Shown here piece by piece: positions 1 to 12,000 of a stretch of DNA of 64,000 bases (positions are counted from its first letter, which is position 1; each line of letters opens with the position of its first letter). Origin of the DNA: Trochalopteron elliotii (lineage: Eukaryota > Chordata > Aves > Passeriformes > Leiothrichidae); contig JANPWX010000247.1 of NCBI GenBank assembly GCA_024734555.1, forward strand, positions 1,369,239-1,433,238. Direction: 5' to 3'. Made by a program: the position numbers and the translations under genes. Below the pieces are notes generated by a model. The model worked only from the letters and a program-made list of their open reading frames with translations, did no database searches and had not been told where the DNA came from.

Positions 1-2512
1 TATTACTTAGGGTTAAGAATAGAAAGGAAGTGACACTGACTCCTTTAAAGACACGAACCATGAATATAATCTGTACTAGTTAGTAAACTTTGAAAAGCTG
101 AACTGTAAATAAGCTACATCTTCACTGGTATGTCTAATTTTTCCCCTCCTCACTTCTGTTACTGCAAAGTAGTCTCATGTAATGGTGCAGCAGACCTTAA
201 TGTCCTGGGGGTGGTCACAGCAGCGTCACTAATGGGCGCTGCGCCGAGGTGCTGCCGCAGCTGCGCTGTGCCGAGCTCTGCGCCAGGCTCCCCTGTCAGC
301 CCCAGCTTACCCTGGGGACCCCCAGCTGGGCACTGTGCCTGCTGCAGCTGGGACCCCAGGGCAGGCTGCACTCATGTAGCTCAGGAGATTCGAAGAGGTG
401 CTGGGAAGTCACAGTGTTCTGATTAAATACACCGGCATCGGAGCTGCAGTTGCTGCACCCCAGATATTAGACCCCAGGTCAGGGAGTGGTGCAGTGCTGA
501 ACCACCTGTGGGTACAGGGAAGCAGGGGAGGCAGCAGATGGGTTCCTGCTGATCTGCAGTATCTTGCAAGAGCAGGGCTGGGTTGTGATGAAGAAGGTCT
601 GGGAGAAACATTGCAGCTTCAGTTTGTGTTGTGGCTGAACAGGACATCTCACTCGGGACGTCGTAGCTTTGTGCAAGGGGGAAGAAAACACAGACTGGAA
701 GAAATTAGGTAAAATGTGGGAAAAATGAGATTAAAATACAGGAAAAAAGAAAAAATGTAGAAATTAGGATGGTCACCCTTGTTCACAAGCCCGTCTCATT
801 ACTGGAGCAACTGTAAGCCATTCACAGTCATGGGGCCCAGTGCAACAACTGGAGCCAGCCTGACTGGAAATGGGACCGACTTAATTGTACCAAAACAAGA
901 AAAAAAGGCCCTGAACAGTCCAGCAGGAATTGTGAAAAGTTGAGTGTGTTTTAAAAAATCCTTTGTTTTTGCTAAGCCAGGGTACTATTTCTGACAGGTG
1001 AGGAAATCCCTATTCCCTGTTGGTGACTCTGGTGATCTCCCAGCACCTCAGAAGCAGCCAGCCTCTGGTGAAAAAGTCAGTGTCTTTAGAAACAGAAAGC
1101 ATTTTCGCTTTCCATGCAGAATGATTTCTTTGTTTCCTAGTTGTATGGAAAGCTGCTTGGAAAAGTTGTATGGATTTGACAAAAAAGGCTGAGCGTCTTG
1201 AAGCCAAAATGGTTGAGAGATGACTCCTGGGGAAAGAGGTGGTGGCATAGGAGGCACAGTAAGATGTGAAGCCTTTCACCGTGGGTCACTCATGGGTTGT
1301 CCCCAGAAAGCAGTTGTTCCCCATTGCAGTGCCTGTTTGCAGTTGGGAATCCGAGGGCCTGCCCCTGTTCCAGCACAATTTCCAGGAGGTGGAGGACTGG
1401 TGTGTGCTCCTGCAGCAGCTTTGCTCTGGTTCCTAGAAGGCTGACAAGGAGGCCATGCACCCTCAGCTGTCACCCAGGCTGATTAGAGACTGTGGCTGTA
1501 GGATCAGATTGTCTGGTGGTTTGTGGCTGTTCCCTTGAGGGAATGGAGCAGATGAGAGGGCCAGGCACAAGCCTGAGCCCCCTTTTAAGGGTATAATTTT
1601 ACAGTGCTAGTGGCAAAGACTTTTTTTTACCAGAAAAGCAGTGCTATCTTTCCTCAAAGAGCTGCATGAAAGAGCCTTTGCTATGCTGATGTTGAGAATA
1701 GTATTAGTCTTGCCCACTTGCCCTTTCTCCCTTTGAGGGTTATGTCCTGAGCTGGTGGACTCTGCCCACTCCCTGTACGGTCTGTGCTTGGTTTGTTTGA
1801 TCCAGGCTTCCTCCTGTCTTGCTTTTTGTGCTCTCTGCTCAAATGAGGATGCCCGATCATGGTGTGATGTGGGCAGTTCAGGAAATACTTTGAAATCTGG
1901 AGCAGAATTTTTTTGTAGTAATTTTTATTCTGAGTTTGTGTTCAGTCTTGCTTGCTACTGTTAGCTACTGCTAGTTCTGTGGGGATGCAAGCTGGGACCA
2001 CAGAGCAGCAGGGATTCCAAGCACCCTGCTCTGTCAAAGACATAGTGTGGAAAAGCAATTTTCTTTCTGACCCCAAAAACTTACAGTTGATATAAGGTAT
2101 TTGGAGCAAAAATTGCTCCAGTATAGAAGTCTCTATACCAATATAATTATTTGTCCTGCTTCTATGTTTCACATGCTTTATTTAAGCTCCTGTCATCTGC
2201 TAATAACATAGGGACATTGGGGAAATTTGGAAGGTATGCACAGTATTATTGGCATTTCTCAAGCAGCTGCTACTGGCCTGCTTACATTCAGTGCATTTCT
2301 TACTGTCAAAAACACTTCTAGCACATGAATGAATGGGCAGGAAACCACCTAAATATTGATTAATGTTGACAGAGACTTCCCTCCTACCTTTCACTCATTC
2401 AAAACAACAATGATGAAGGCAGCAGAATTCAGCTCTTGGGCTATTGGAAAGAGCTGGGTTTATTTCAAAAATAGAGCTCTGCTTTGATAGGGTCTGTTGA
2501 GTGCTAGTGCTG
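1..2512. other. Unique non-coding DNA, no gene recognised
   Basis: No recognisable protein family, RNA gene or mobile element is visible on either strand. Open frames are at most about 100 codons and overlap one another on opposite strands, as expected by chance. The one local oddity is a CpG-rich patch at about 220-290, with about seven CpGs in 60 bases, in otherwise CpG-poor sequence. Poly-T and poly-A runs occur near 1620 and 900. Confidence 0.6.
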
Positions 2513-3280
2513 GGAATCGTAGGACATTCTGAGTCAGAAGTGACCCACAAGGATCATTGGAGTCCAGCTCCTGACACTGCACAGAATAGCCCCAGGTGTC
2601 ACACCATGTACTTGAGTGTGTTGTCCAAACGCTTCTTGAGCTCTGTCAGGCTTGGGGTTGTGACCACTTCCCGTGGGAGCCTGTTCCAGTTCTCAGCCAC
2701 CTCTGGGTGAATAACCTTTATTTCATACCCAGCCTAAACCTCCCCTGACACAACTTCAGGCCATTCCCTCAGTCCTGTCACTGTCACCAGGGAGATCAGT
2801 GTCTGCCCCTCCTCTTCCCCTCACAGGAAGTTGTGACTGCACTGAGGTGTCCCCTCAGTCTCCTCCAGGCTGAAGTAGCTGAAATGACCTCATAAACTCG
2901 TATGGCTTCCCCTCAAGGTCCTTCACTATTTTTGTGGCCCTCCTTTGAACGCTCTCTAACAGCTTGATGGCTTTTTTATATGGTGGTGCCCAAAACTGCC
3001 CCCAGGACTTGAGGTGAGGCTGCCCCAGAGCAGAGCAGAGCAGGACAATCCCCTCCCTTGCCTGGCTGGCAGTGCTGTGTCTGGTGCCCTCCAGGACACG
3101 TTGGCCCTCCTGGCTGCCAGGGCACTGCAGACTCATGCTCAACTTGCCATCAATGTGGACCTCCATGTCCCTTTTCACAGTGCTGCTCTCCAGCCTCTCA
3201 TTCCCCACTCTATCCATACATCCAGGGTTGCCCCATCCCAGGTGCAGAATCTGACATGGATTGATTGTTTCCAAATGTGA
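2513..3280 (-). mobile_element. CR1 LINE, 5'-truncated copy with end of ORF2 and 3' UTR
   Basis: CR1 is the main avian non-LTR retrotransposon; its ORF2 encodes endonuclease and reverse transcriptase. Read on the minus strand, 3274-2855 is open for 139 codons and matches the carboxy-terminal end of CR1 ORF2. Diagnostic words are a LHLGWGNP-type motif near the start, a STVKRDMEVHIDGKLSM-type segment, a central ALGQPHLKSWGQFWAP motif and LLESVQRRATKIVKDLEG near the end. The 3' UTR follows at about 2855-2513 with the typical antisense phrases of CR1 tails, including a purine-rich section and a terminal degenerate ATTCT-type end at about 2513-2535. The 5' part, with endonuclease and catalytic reverse transcriptase motifs, is missing beyond 3280, which is the usual 5' truncation. 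The frame is still open, so the copy is moderately young compared with the one at 18.7 kb. It cannot be autonomous. Confidence 0.93.
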
Positions 3281-4568
3281 GGGGCAAGAGGTTCAGCCTA
3301 GGGGAGACATCTGTAGGCAAGGAAGTGCCTTGTCTTCTACAAGTTTTGAAGTAAACAGCATGGCACTTTGGAAAATCATCTGTTCTGGTACTAGTATGGG
3401 CATGAATGCTGGCAAAAATTGAAGCTTGTCCCTTTTCATGCCAAAATCTATTGATTGTGGTAGTCCTAGCTGATTTCAGTGAAGATTTTGCCTCAACAAA
3501 TAGCTCAGCATTTGTTCATGTAAATGGTTCATATTTCAACTCCAGCTTTGTGTATTCAGGGGGAGCTCCCTAGGGATGCAGTGGCAGTGGTTTTATGGAT
3601 AATACAGAATTTGATGCTCCATTGCCATCGTTGATATAGTGATGGTGATAATGGTTATCACTAACTTGTATACCAGTGGTAAAGTGTTAGTATTTGGCTG
3701 TTTCTCAGACATTTTGCTGTCAGGTGCGTCTTCCATTGATACCAAAGGTGATTTATGTGACTATTCCCATTTTGGCAGTGTGAGTGATGCACATATGGCT
3801 CTTTGGAGCCAGTGGATGAGAAGATCTCGTAACACAGGTGTGCTGCAACATAGATTTTTGTTGTTGTAACTGTGATATCTTTGTTTTGTTCTGTATGACA
3901 TGCAATCCATTACTTGTTTGTGCAAAATTCAGCATTCTACTGGCCGATGAAGTGAGGAACAGAGGGCCAGACTTGGGTCCCTGGGAGCATTGTATTTGTC
4001 TTTATTGACTTGCTGTCTTTTAAGCCTGTGGACTGATCTCAAAGTCTTGTGACACTACAGAAGCAAGTGAAGATGGGCTGTCAACACGCTTGTCCTGTGT
4101 TGGGGAGCTCTGATGTGTAATGACTGAACCCAGGTAGCAGCCCTTCCCCAAGTTCCTGTCACTGGATTTCTGTCTTGGCCTCCATGCTGTACAGAACTGC
4201 AGGAACATGGTTGTCTTTATATTTGGTGGGCTAAACTTTTAAAGGAGGAAACAAACAGACAGATGTGGACAGCAGAATCACTGAAGACTTTTTTAAATAG
4301 CTAGTAAAACTAACTCCCCTAAAATGTCTAAGTACCAGTCGAAAAGACTGTTTTGTCTATGAGCTTCAGAAGAAGGAAACGTGGTTAAGCTGTAGAAATG
4401 CATATAAGGCATTTAGTACAATATGTTAATTACCACTGCCTTTAGTTATCCATTGTTAATAAAGTGATTTCCTTCACGATAATGAAATGCACATTTTCAT
4501 GTATCTTTGTCAGTTAGAAGCACAAGAAGATATTCCTGTTCCACTTCTATCTTGTGGTATAAAATAAT

Positions 4569-4590
4569 GCAACTCCATTGAAGTCAGAGG
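4569..4590. repeat. Possible core of ancient amniote palindromic repeat
   Basis: The segment contains ACTCCATTGAAGTCA, the central word of the palindromic repeat relics seen at 39372-39433 and 43763-43832. Only the core is recognisable, so this may be chance or a very decayed copy. Confidence 0.25.
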
Positions 4591-6035
4591 TGGATAGCTG
4601 GGGAGAAGGCAGCTTCCTTTTTGCTAGAGAGCTTTAATACAACATTGTTTTATTTCTGCACGTTAAAGTTAATAACACAGCAAGTGTATTTTGAAGCTAA
4701 GTCTTTCTAGGATCTCTATATGTTAAATATCTGCGAACAAACTTTATAGTTGCTCTGTAGGCCCTCACGATATATCATTTTGTGCTGCCTTCTATCTATT
4801 ACATTTTATCTGCCTGCAAAATCCATTTCTAATTCTGGCCATATCTCCTTTGCGATCACTTGCCAGAAATCTATTCCCAGGATTCTCCTTATTTTAGTGA
4901 AATATCTCTGCTTCAGCACCTTTCCCAAGGTGGCTGATCTAATCAGGGCACTATCAGTTATCATTTCTCATTTCCTTTGCTAGCTCTGTCAAATGCAATG
5001 CACAGCCTAACAGAGTGACATTCAAATACTCTCAGTGGCCAAGGCTATTTCCCTTTCTTTTACCCTGCAAAACTCGGTTTGTATGTGGCTTCTTAAAGCA
5101 TATGCCCTTTGCTCTCTTCATGTGACTTATAAAATGCACTCTGGGAAGAGTTAATGTTAAGCAGATGAAATAGCTGCCTCTTTATTCATCACAGTTAAGT
5201 TCCATTGATGGTGACCATCTGGATTTAAAATCCCATATCCACAACTTTGTCTTTTCAGGCAGAGAAGAGCAATGCTTCATTCCTGCCAGCTGTGTAAGAG
5301 GCCCTGCTTTGCCATCAGAGAATGAAATTTTTTACTTCCCTGTTGCAGAAATTTGTTACCCCCCTGTTGCTAGCCTCTCTTCTTGTCTTTTTTCATACAC
5401 GTTTCTCTTTTAAATAGGAGTGTGACTATGTGCAAAGGTCAGCATACACCAAACAGGGTGCTTGTGTTTCTCAAATAAAGAGTCACCTGTGGTTGGATCC
5501 TCTGCTAAGGTTAAATGTGGTTTCTATAGACACAGGTCCAGCAATATCATCCAGTTTTGGCCTCTATTTTTTTTTTTTACCTTGGGTGACAAACCTTTTT
5601 GTGTTATCTTAGATTGCTATCACAGACTAATGCTTGTTTTAATAAGTGTGTGGCTGACTATTCCATCCACTCTGGAAGATGGAGTTATCCATGTGTGTCC
5701 TCACAGCCCTTCCTTCTTTGCACCATTTAATACTTGCTATCACAAGCCCTGCTTTGCTGCAGACTTCATTTCTCCAATGGGTTTTGTGAGGACCAAAACC
5801 TAAATCCTGCTTTTCAGGAGGATAGCAGGGAGCAGGCGTTCACCAGACTGGCTGGGAGTGGGAAGGGAACTTTCCCTGCACCTGTCCTGTCTGCAAAACA
5901 CCATGCAGTGCAACAGTTACATGATGCTGGGAGCTTACCATGAGCTCAGCTCTTGATTTCTTTTGAAATTCATAGAACCAGGTTTTTTGGGTCTTTTTTC
6001 CCCCCACTGTGTTAATGAAACAAACCTGTCTTGCA

Positions 6036-6088
6036 GTCTGCAGCAGACTAACATATGTATTTCCCCTGTAGCCTGTTGCAGGCTACAG
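6036..6088. repeat. Two adjacent perfect inverted repeats
   Basis: GTCTGC-A-GCAGAC occupies 6036-6048. After 17 bases, CTGTAGCCTG-TTG-CAGGCTACAG occupies 6066-6088. Both are perfect stems, of 6 and 10 base pairs with loops of 1 and 3 bases. No protein or known RNA family is recognised, and a function is not implied by the sequence alone. Confidence 0.6.
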
Positions 6089-8874
6089 AATTAAATTTAT
6101 TTGTTTCAGACAGGGAGAGAAGAAATTAGGAAAATGGGTTTTAAAGGGACAAAAAGAAACAGTGTGATTTGTTATTTATGGCCCAAGATACAATGCCAAA
6201 CAGGCGCTCTGTGTTCCAGCTCTTTGACACATCTTTTGGTGAGCCGTATCCCAGACTGGTGAGCTTCTGGGGTAGGGTATTTACAGTCCCTTCAGGCTGT
6301 CCCTTGGACACTGTCCCTCTGGTTGAGTGTGGAGCTGCCACAGCCTGGGGAGCATCTACCCTAGCAGGGGATGGCAGAATGAGCATCTGGGTGTCCTTGA
6401 ATGGTAATTTCCAGTGTGGCTAAATAACAAGCATGATGTCTCATGGCTTAAAAAACTGCTCATAGCGGCATTTTTCTAGCTGTTTCTTCACTGTAGGAAG
6501 GTAGAGAAATCTGTGTTAAAATAATAATTAAATGCTGACAGTACTAAATTTCTACCCAGCGTGAGTTGGCAGCAGTTGCAAACCAAAACATTAGGTCATT
6601 AAAGAGAAAAGAAAAATCTGATTAAATACCTCTGAATGTTTTTCTGATTAGATATTCTCAAACAGAACATGTGGCTGTAAGAGAAGAGTGTACTTGACAA
6701 CAGCAATTGCTTTGGAGAGGAAAGGTAAAATACTCAAGTTTTAATGTGTATATATATGTGTATTTCAAAGGATTTCTTGCTGATCTTAGCTATGAGCCAC
6801 CACAAAATCTCCCTGCCAGGAAATACATGAAATCGCTTCAATGTTATGTTTCTGGAAAGAGCAGTTAACAAAGACTAATGTGCTCAGGGTTTTGTTTTGG
6901 TCTCTTTTTCCTCTTTTCTGGCTAGACAGAGTTGATTTCGCACTTGAGAGTCCAAGAGCCATGGTGGACCTTGCTGTAGCACTGGTGGTATTGAAGCACT
7001 GTGGGGCTCGGGGCTGGCTGCAGTGTGCCTCCTGCAGACACACACAGAGAAGGGTTTCTGCCCCGAGGAGCTTGCTTGAGAAGATTCCATGGGGTGGGAT
7101 GTGAAATCAGGTGAGGATTCAGAGGGGAAAAAGAGTGATATTGGGTACAGAAACCCCCCTTTACTTCATGGCCACCTCATGGCCAAAGGTCCACTGCTCT
7201 TAGAGGTGAGCTGAAGGCTTTTTTGTCAAAAAAGCACTTTTATTTCAAGCACTGTTAGCTGAGGAGACTGCAAAGTAAAGCTTGTCAAAAGGTGCATTTA
7301 TAAGGTGCCACTTTTTACCTCCTGTTTCTTCCTTTGATGTGCTCTATTATATATTTGCTCCAATGTACTTTGTGGAGATGTTTTAGGAGCTAATACGTAC
7401 AGCACATGTCTGGCGCTCCTTTCAGGTCTTCTTTAAGGAGTGTTGATGGAGATTGCAAGGAGGGGAGTCATCAGAGCTGCTGGGCAGCTTTGGTCTCTGT
7501 AGCAGAGTTGTGGCTGCTGGCCCTCTGGAGGCCCTGGGGCTTGAGAGGAGTTGGTGGGATGCTGAACATTCCCTCTCCAAGTGCCAGGAGCATCTCTAAA
7601 AGCTTTATGACCTCTGTGGCCAAAATACACTTCCCAAGCTGTGGTGTATATGCTGAGTGTGAAGGATGTTCTCGCTCTTGTGGCTCCCTCTCCCATTGTA
7701 TCAGAGCAGCTCGTTGTCTGGTGTGTGTATTAAGGTGCCAGCCCTGTGAGGCACCACAGGGTCATCCTTCCCTCTGCCTGCCTTCTGACCTTTCTTTGCA
7801 TACTTATGTTTGAGAAACTGAGGAACACGGGGTAAGAGGGAGGATTGACAGATTATTTCAAGCTGTTCTGTTCAAAGATTTAACATAGGGTAATGCAACT
7901 ATTTCCTGTGTTACTATACTCTTGCCTGCACCCAGAATATGCATATGAACAATGGTATCACAAACATAATTTCTGCTACCTCCAGGAGGTAGGGCAAAGG
8001 TTCCTCTGAAGGAGTTTGAAGAAAGCTCAGCATCTTGTGCTTAAAATTTTACTCAGCACTTCTATTGGACTCTTTTAAGGTCAGCTGGCATATTCATTTT
8101 TCCCTTGGGAGCTGTATAAGTTACGCACTTTTTTTTTCTTCGCTATGCATTCCAGAAAGCAATTTCTCAGGAAGAGTGGTTCTAGTTTAATCTCCAGATT
8201 ATCTGTGGTTTTTTTACTCCTATATAAAGGAACTAAATAATCTAACTGTAATTAAGGCAGAGCTGGGGTCTCTGTATGGGCATTTGTGTGTCCACATTTG
8301 AGAACTGCTTTTAGTTGCAGTGTTGCAGCTGTATGGCCTGAGCACATGAGGTATTTGCAGGTGAGCACAGTTGCTCCAGTGAGCCTGGCCTCTGCTCAGG
8401 AGTCAGGTCCTGAGCCCCTTGGAAATACCCTGTATTTGAAAAGCAGAGCAAAGGGCATATTTCTGCAAATGTTAGAGCAGTGATTTTTTTGTGGTTAAAT
8501 GCAGTGACCAACAACAATGGAAGATTTTGGCCATATTTCTCTCCTGTGAAATGAAAATGTGCCAAGCAAAGAACAGATGGGGTCAGGGGACTGCCTCCAT
8601 CCCAGCCCTGGTGGGAGCAGAGTGACCTGCTGTCATGTCTGGTGCCTTTGGTGCCCTGAAGTTCCTGTCACAATCCTGCAGAGTGGCCCATGCCAGAATA
8701 TCTGTCCATGATGTGCTGTGAGGGAATTAAACTCCCCTTGCATGAGGACTCTTTCTCATGAGAATCGGCCACCACTAGACCTTAGTGACAGAAAGTGGCT
8801 CTGAGAGCTTGGCCCTCATATCTCCAAGTTCATGGGTCTTTGTAGTGCTAGCACAGGGTTGAGACAAACTATTT

Positions 8875-9065
8875 CTCTGCTGACATTAATGTACTTGACC
8901 CTATAGAGTGCAAGGTAGCCAAGCAGTTACAGGCCATTAATCTCCAATTACTCTTGTCAAGTGTTATATTCATTAATCTGGGGCCAAACAGCAGTTTAGT
9001 TGTCGGCATGGACCGTGATAAGATTTTTATCTCCTGGTTAGTGCCGAGTTAGTGTCTAGTTAGCA
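8875..9065. other. Candidate conserved non-coding element
   Basis: The segment is rich in homeodomain-type words (ATTAAT, CCAATTA, CATTAATC) spaced over about 150 bases, contains no repeat similarity and has low CpG. This composition resembles vertebrate conserved enhancers, but conservation cannot be assessed from one genome. It is a compositional judgement only. Confidence 0.25.
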
Positions 9066-12000
9066 GCTTTTGCAAGCCTGTATACAGAGGCCCTCGAATT
9101 TCATCAGTCTCTGCACCAAAGCTAAAGCTCAGCATTGGTTCTTCTGCTAAATGTGCTTTCAGAACCAGCTCCTTTTCCTGTGCTTGGATGGCTGGCTCAG
9201 GGAAAGCTGGCTGAGGCACAGGTACCTGAGGACAGGGGCTGCCTGCTTTTAGTTGTACATGGTGCATCACTTAGTCGGAGACACTCAAGAGGCAGCTCCC
9301 AGATGGGCTGCTTTTTCACCCTGTGACCTCTTCAGGCACAGCTGGAAGGCAGGTGGATTGTGTCATTTTTGTACACATCCACACACTGATTTTATTGCTT
9401 CACTTAGCAGAGGAGGAGCACTCCAGGCATCTCCCACAGCAGAAATTCCCCTTATTCTTGGACACTGCCCAAGGGTTACTCGTCAGAACAATAATTGCTG
9501 AAAAATAAGGATGCTGAGCAGTAAGACTTGTGAAGTGCTTTGATAAGGCAGGCTGTGATGATTGTGTATAGAGGGGTGTCCTTTTGTTGCTTGAATGGCT
9601 ATAAAAGGCTTCAATAGCCTTTCTCTGGCACTGCTGGTGTGCATAGTCAGGAGTTCGTCTGAACAAGTTTTACAAGCTCAGTGCCACCGTACACACACTG
9701 ATCTGTGGCTGCTGCTGAGGTAAAAACTGTTTATGTTTTAATGTATTAAGTTCTGCCTGCACCCTTCTGTATAGAAGTCTTGTTTTGAAAGTATAAGAAA
9801 AACAAGAAGGAAGAATGTGGAGATGTTTTAACATAGCAAAAAACATTTTCTTCCTACACAGTGCCATTTCAGAGAGGGAACAGCTTCTCCTACAGTTCTG
9901 TTTTGGTCTAGGTCTCTCTCTTCAGACATTTAAACATATGCTTGTATCAGTTCCTCAGCTGGTGTGTATCTGTTGACATAGTGTATATACTGACATAAAG
10001 CATGGTCTGCATTTACACCTGATGTGTTTGCCATGCATCTTCAAATTTAGCAGAGACCTCAGGTTTTAAACATGGTCCTTTAACAAAGCTGTAGCATGAG
10101 GGCTTTGGGCTTTTTTGTTTTTGTGAGGAGAACATTGACATTATTCTCAATAATAAAGGAAAAAGATTGGGAAGTTGCTTTTTATCCTGACATCTATAGG
10201 ATTTTTCTGGGTGTCACAAAGCAATTGCTCTTATGCAACAGATGGGGATCATAATGCTCCAGGTGGAACAGGCTGTGACACATCTGGAGCAAAATCCAGA
10301 TGTGCTGGGTGTTTGTGAAGAGTTATCACTGCAAGACTTATCCTTCCCTCAGGAAGCTGCCTGCAGCTGGAAGCAGGTCCATGCTGGTGGGACACATAAC
10401 ATGCTCTGGTTTTGCAGCTAGTGCTGCTTCACATCTGGGTCAAAGTAGGGATTTCCAGAAGTCCGTGAGTAAAGCTGGAGCACAAACCCATTGAAGATCC
10501 ATGTGTGTCCAGGTAAGTGGCTGTCATCACTCACAAGCCATTGCTCTACTCAAAAGAAATGGAAAGGAGCACATTTGTGAACTATTGGGACTGCTGTGCC
10601 TGGCCATAGGAGGTTTTGCTTTCAGGTTTTATTGGTCTGTGGATTTTTTTTCTAGCTGAAGTAGCCTTTGAGGAGATAGGGTAACAACTTTAGTCCCTGT
10701 TCAGGCCATCTCTAAAGAAGATGGTAATTATCAGAGACTGGGATAAAATCCTGGTCCTAATGAAGGATGTCAATGACTTTTGAAGATGCTGAGATCATCT
10801 GTGGTAGGTTGGCCTCATCAGCTCTGTTAGATAACCTGTAAAAGACTCTGTCAGGCCACAGGAATGCAGTTCTCAATTTTTTGTTCTCTTGATTGCTCCT
10901 GTTGCCCTGGTTTTATTTCATGTTTTCTCCCCAAGTCTAAGCATTTTTATGTTTTCGTCCTATGTCCCACACATGCATTCTTTTGCTAATGAAAGAAGGG
11001 AAATGATCATGCTCAGATTTCAGTCTTTGTATAACAAGAGCATCAGTTTGATTCTGTTTTATTTTTGATCAGGTTACAAGGGATAAAGTTGGCCTTGTCT
11101 GAAGGTAAAGGATACTATTATACTTAAAGTTCACTAAGTGCAAAGTGATTTGGAAATAAGCTTTGTTTTTTTTCCTATAAAATAAAGGCATCAAATAAGC
11201 TGAAATGATTTTGGATGTTGTGTTTGGGACTCTTTTTTTCTCTTCAGTTCTTCAAATTTGTGGTACAGAAGAACAGATTTTTGAAATTATTTAGTGGAAA
11301 TAATTAATGCCTGAACTGTGTTGTTTGGGTGTAAGACTCCAAGATAGTTCAGCTGCTAGTAGGACCGCTCTTAAATAAGTCCTTTAGGCTGATGTAGGTG
11401 ACTTCCTGCCATAAATACCATAAAGTTTCTATTTTATGTAGTTTGATTTTGTTACATCTGCTTTGCTATGATTTCTTTGTGTATTTTGAAAGCAACATCC
11501 GTCACAGAGTTTTTGTGGGCCTATGTGTTATGAACTTGCTCCTCGAGACCTGCTCTCATGCCACAGTTGTTCCCAGTCACAGGATAAGGCAATCACAAAG
11601 TATTCCCATCCCATGGATGCGTCCTCTGCTTCTCCAGCTTGGAGACTGCAGTCAAACAAGGTGATTTTGCTTGCCTGAGCCCATAAGAGTCAATGCATTT
11701 TGCTTGCAGCACTGAGGACTATGTAACTGGCAGCTGTGGTGACAAGACTAAGACTTCAGGTGTTCTGTAAATCTGACAGGGAGTTGTTGTCTGCTTGGTT
11801 TTTCTTTGGTAATTCATTGTAAAATCGCAGCTACAAGAGGAGGTTTCTTTTCCTTTTTTTTTTTTTTTTGCCTCTTCTAGACAACCTGGGAGAACCTGTT
11901 AGAGTGTGCTCCTGTCTGTGGCTCATATCTGTCACCATGCTGTAGACAACATCCTCTCTTCTACCAAAATATGGAAGATTTCCGGTTAGTTGAGTGGAAA

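Larger units (their letters stand above)
3281..8870. other. Unique non-coding DNA
   Basis: No gene is recognised. The longest open frame (7406-7813, plus) has no family resemblance. A short match to an ancient amniote repeat core lies at 4569-4590, and a paired hairpin structure lies at 6036-6088; both are listed separately. Short alternating TA/TG runs occur near 6750. Confidence 0.55.
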
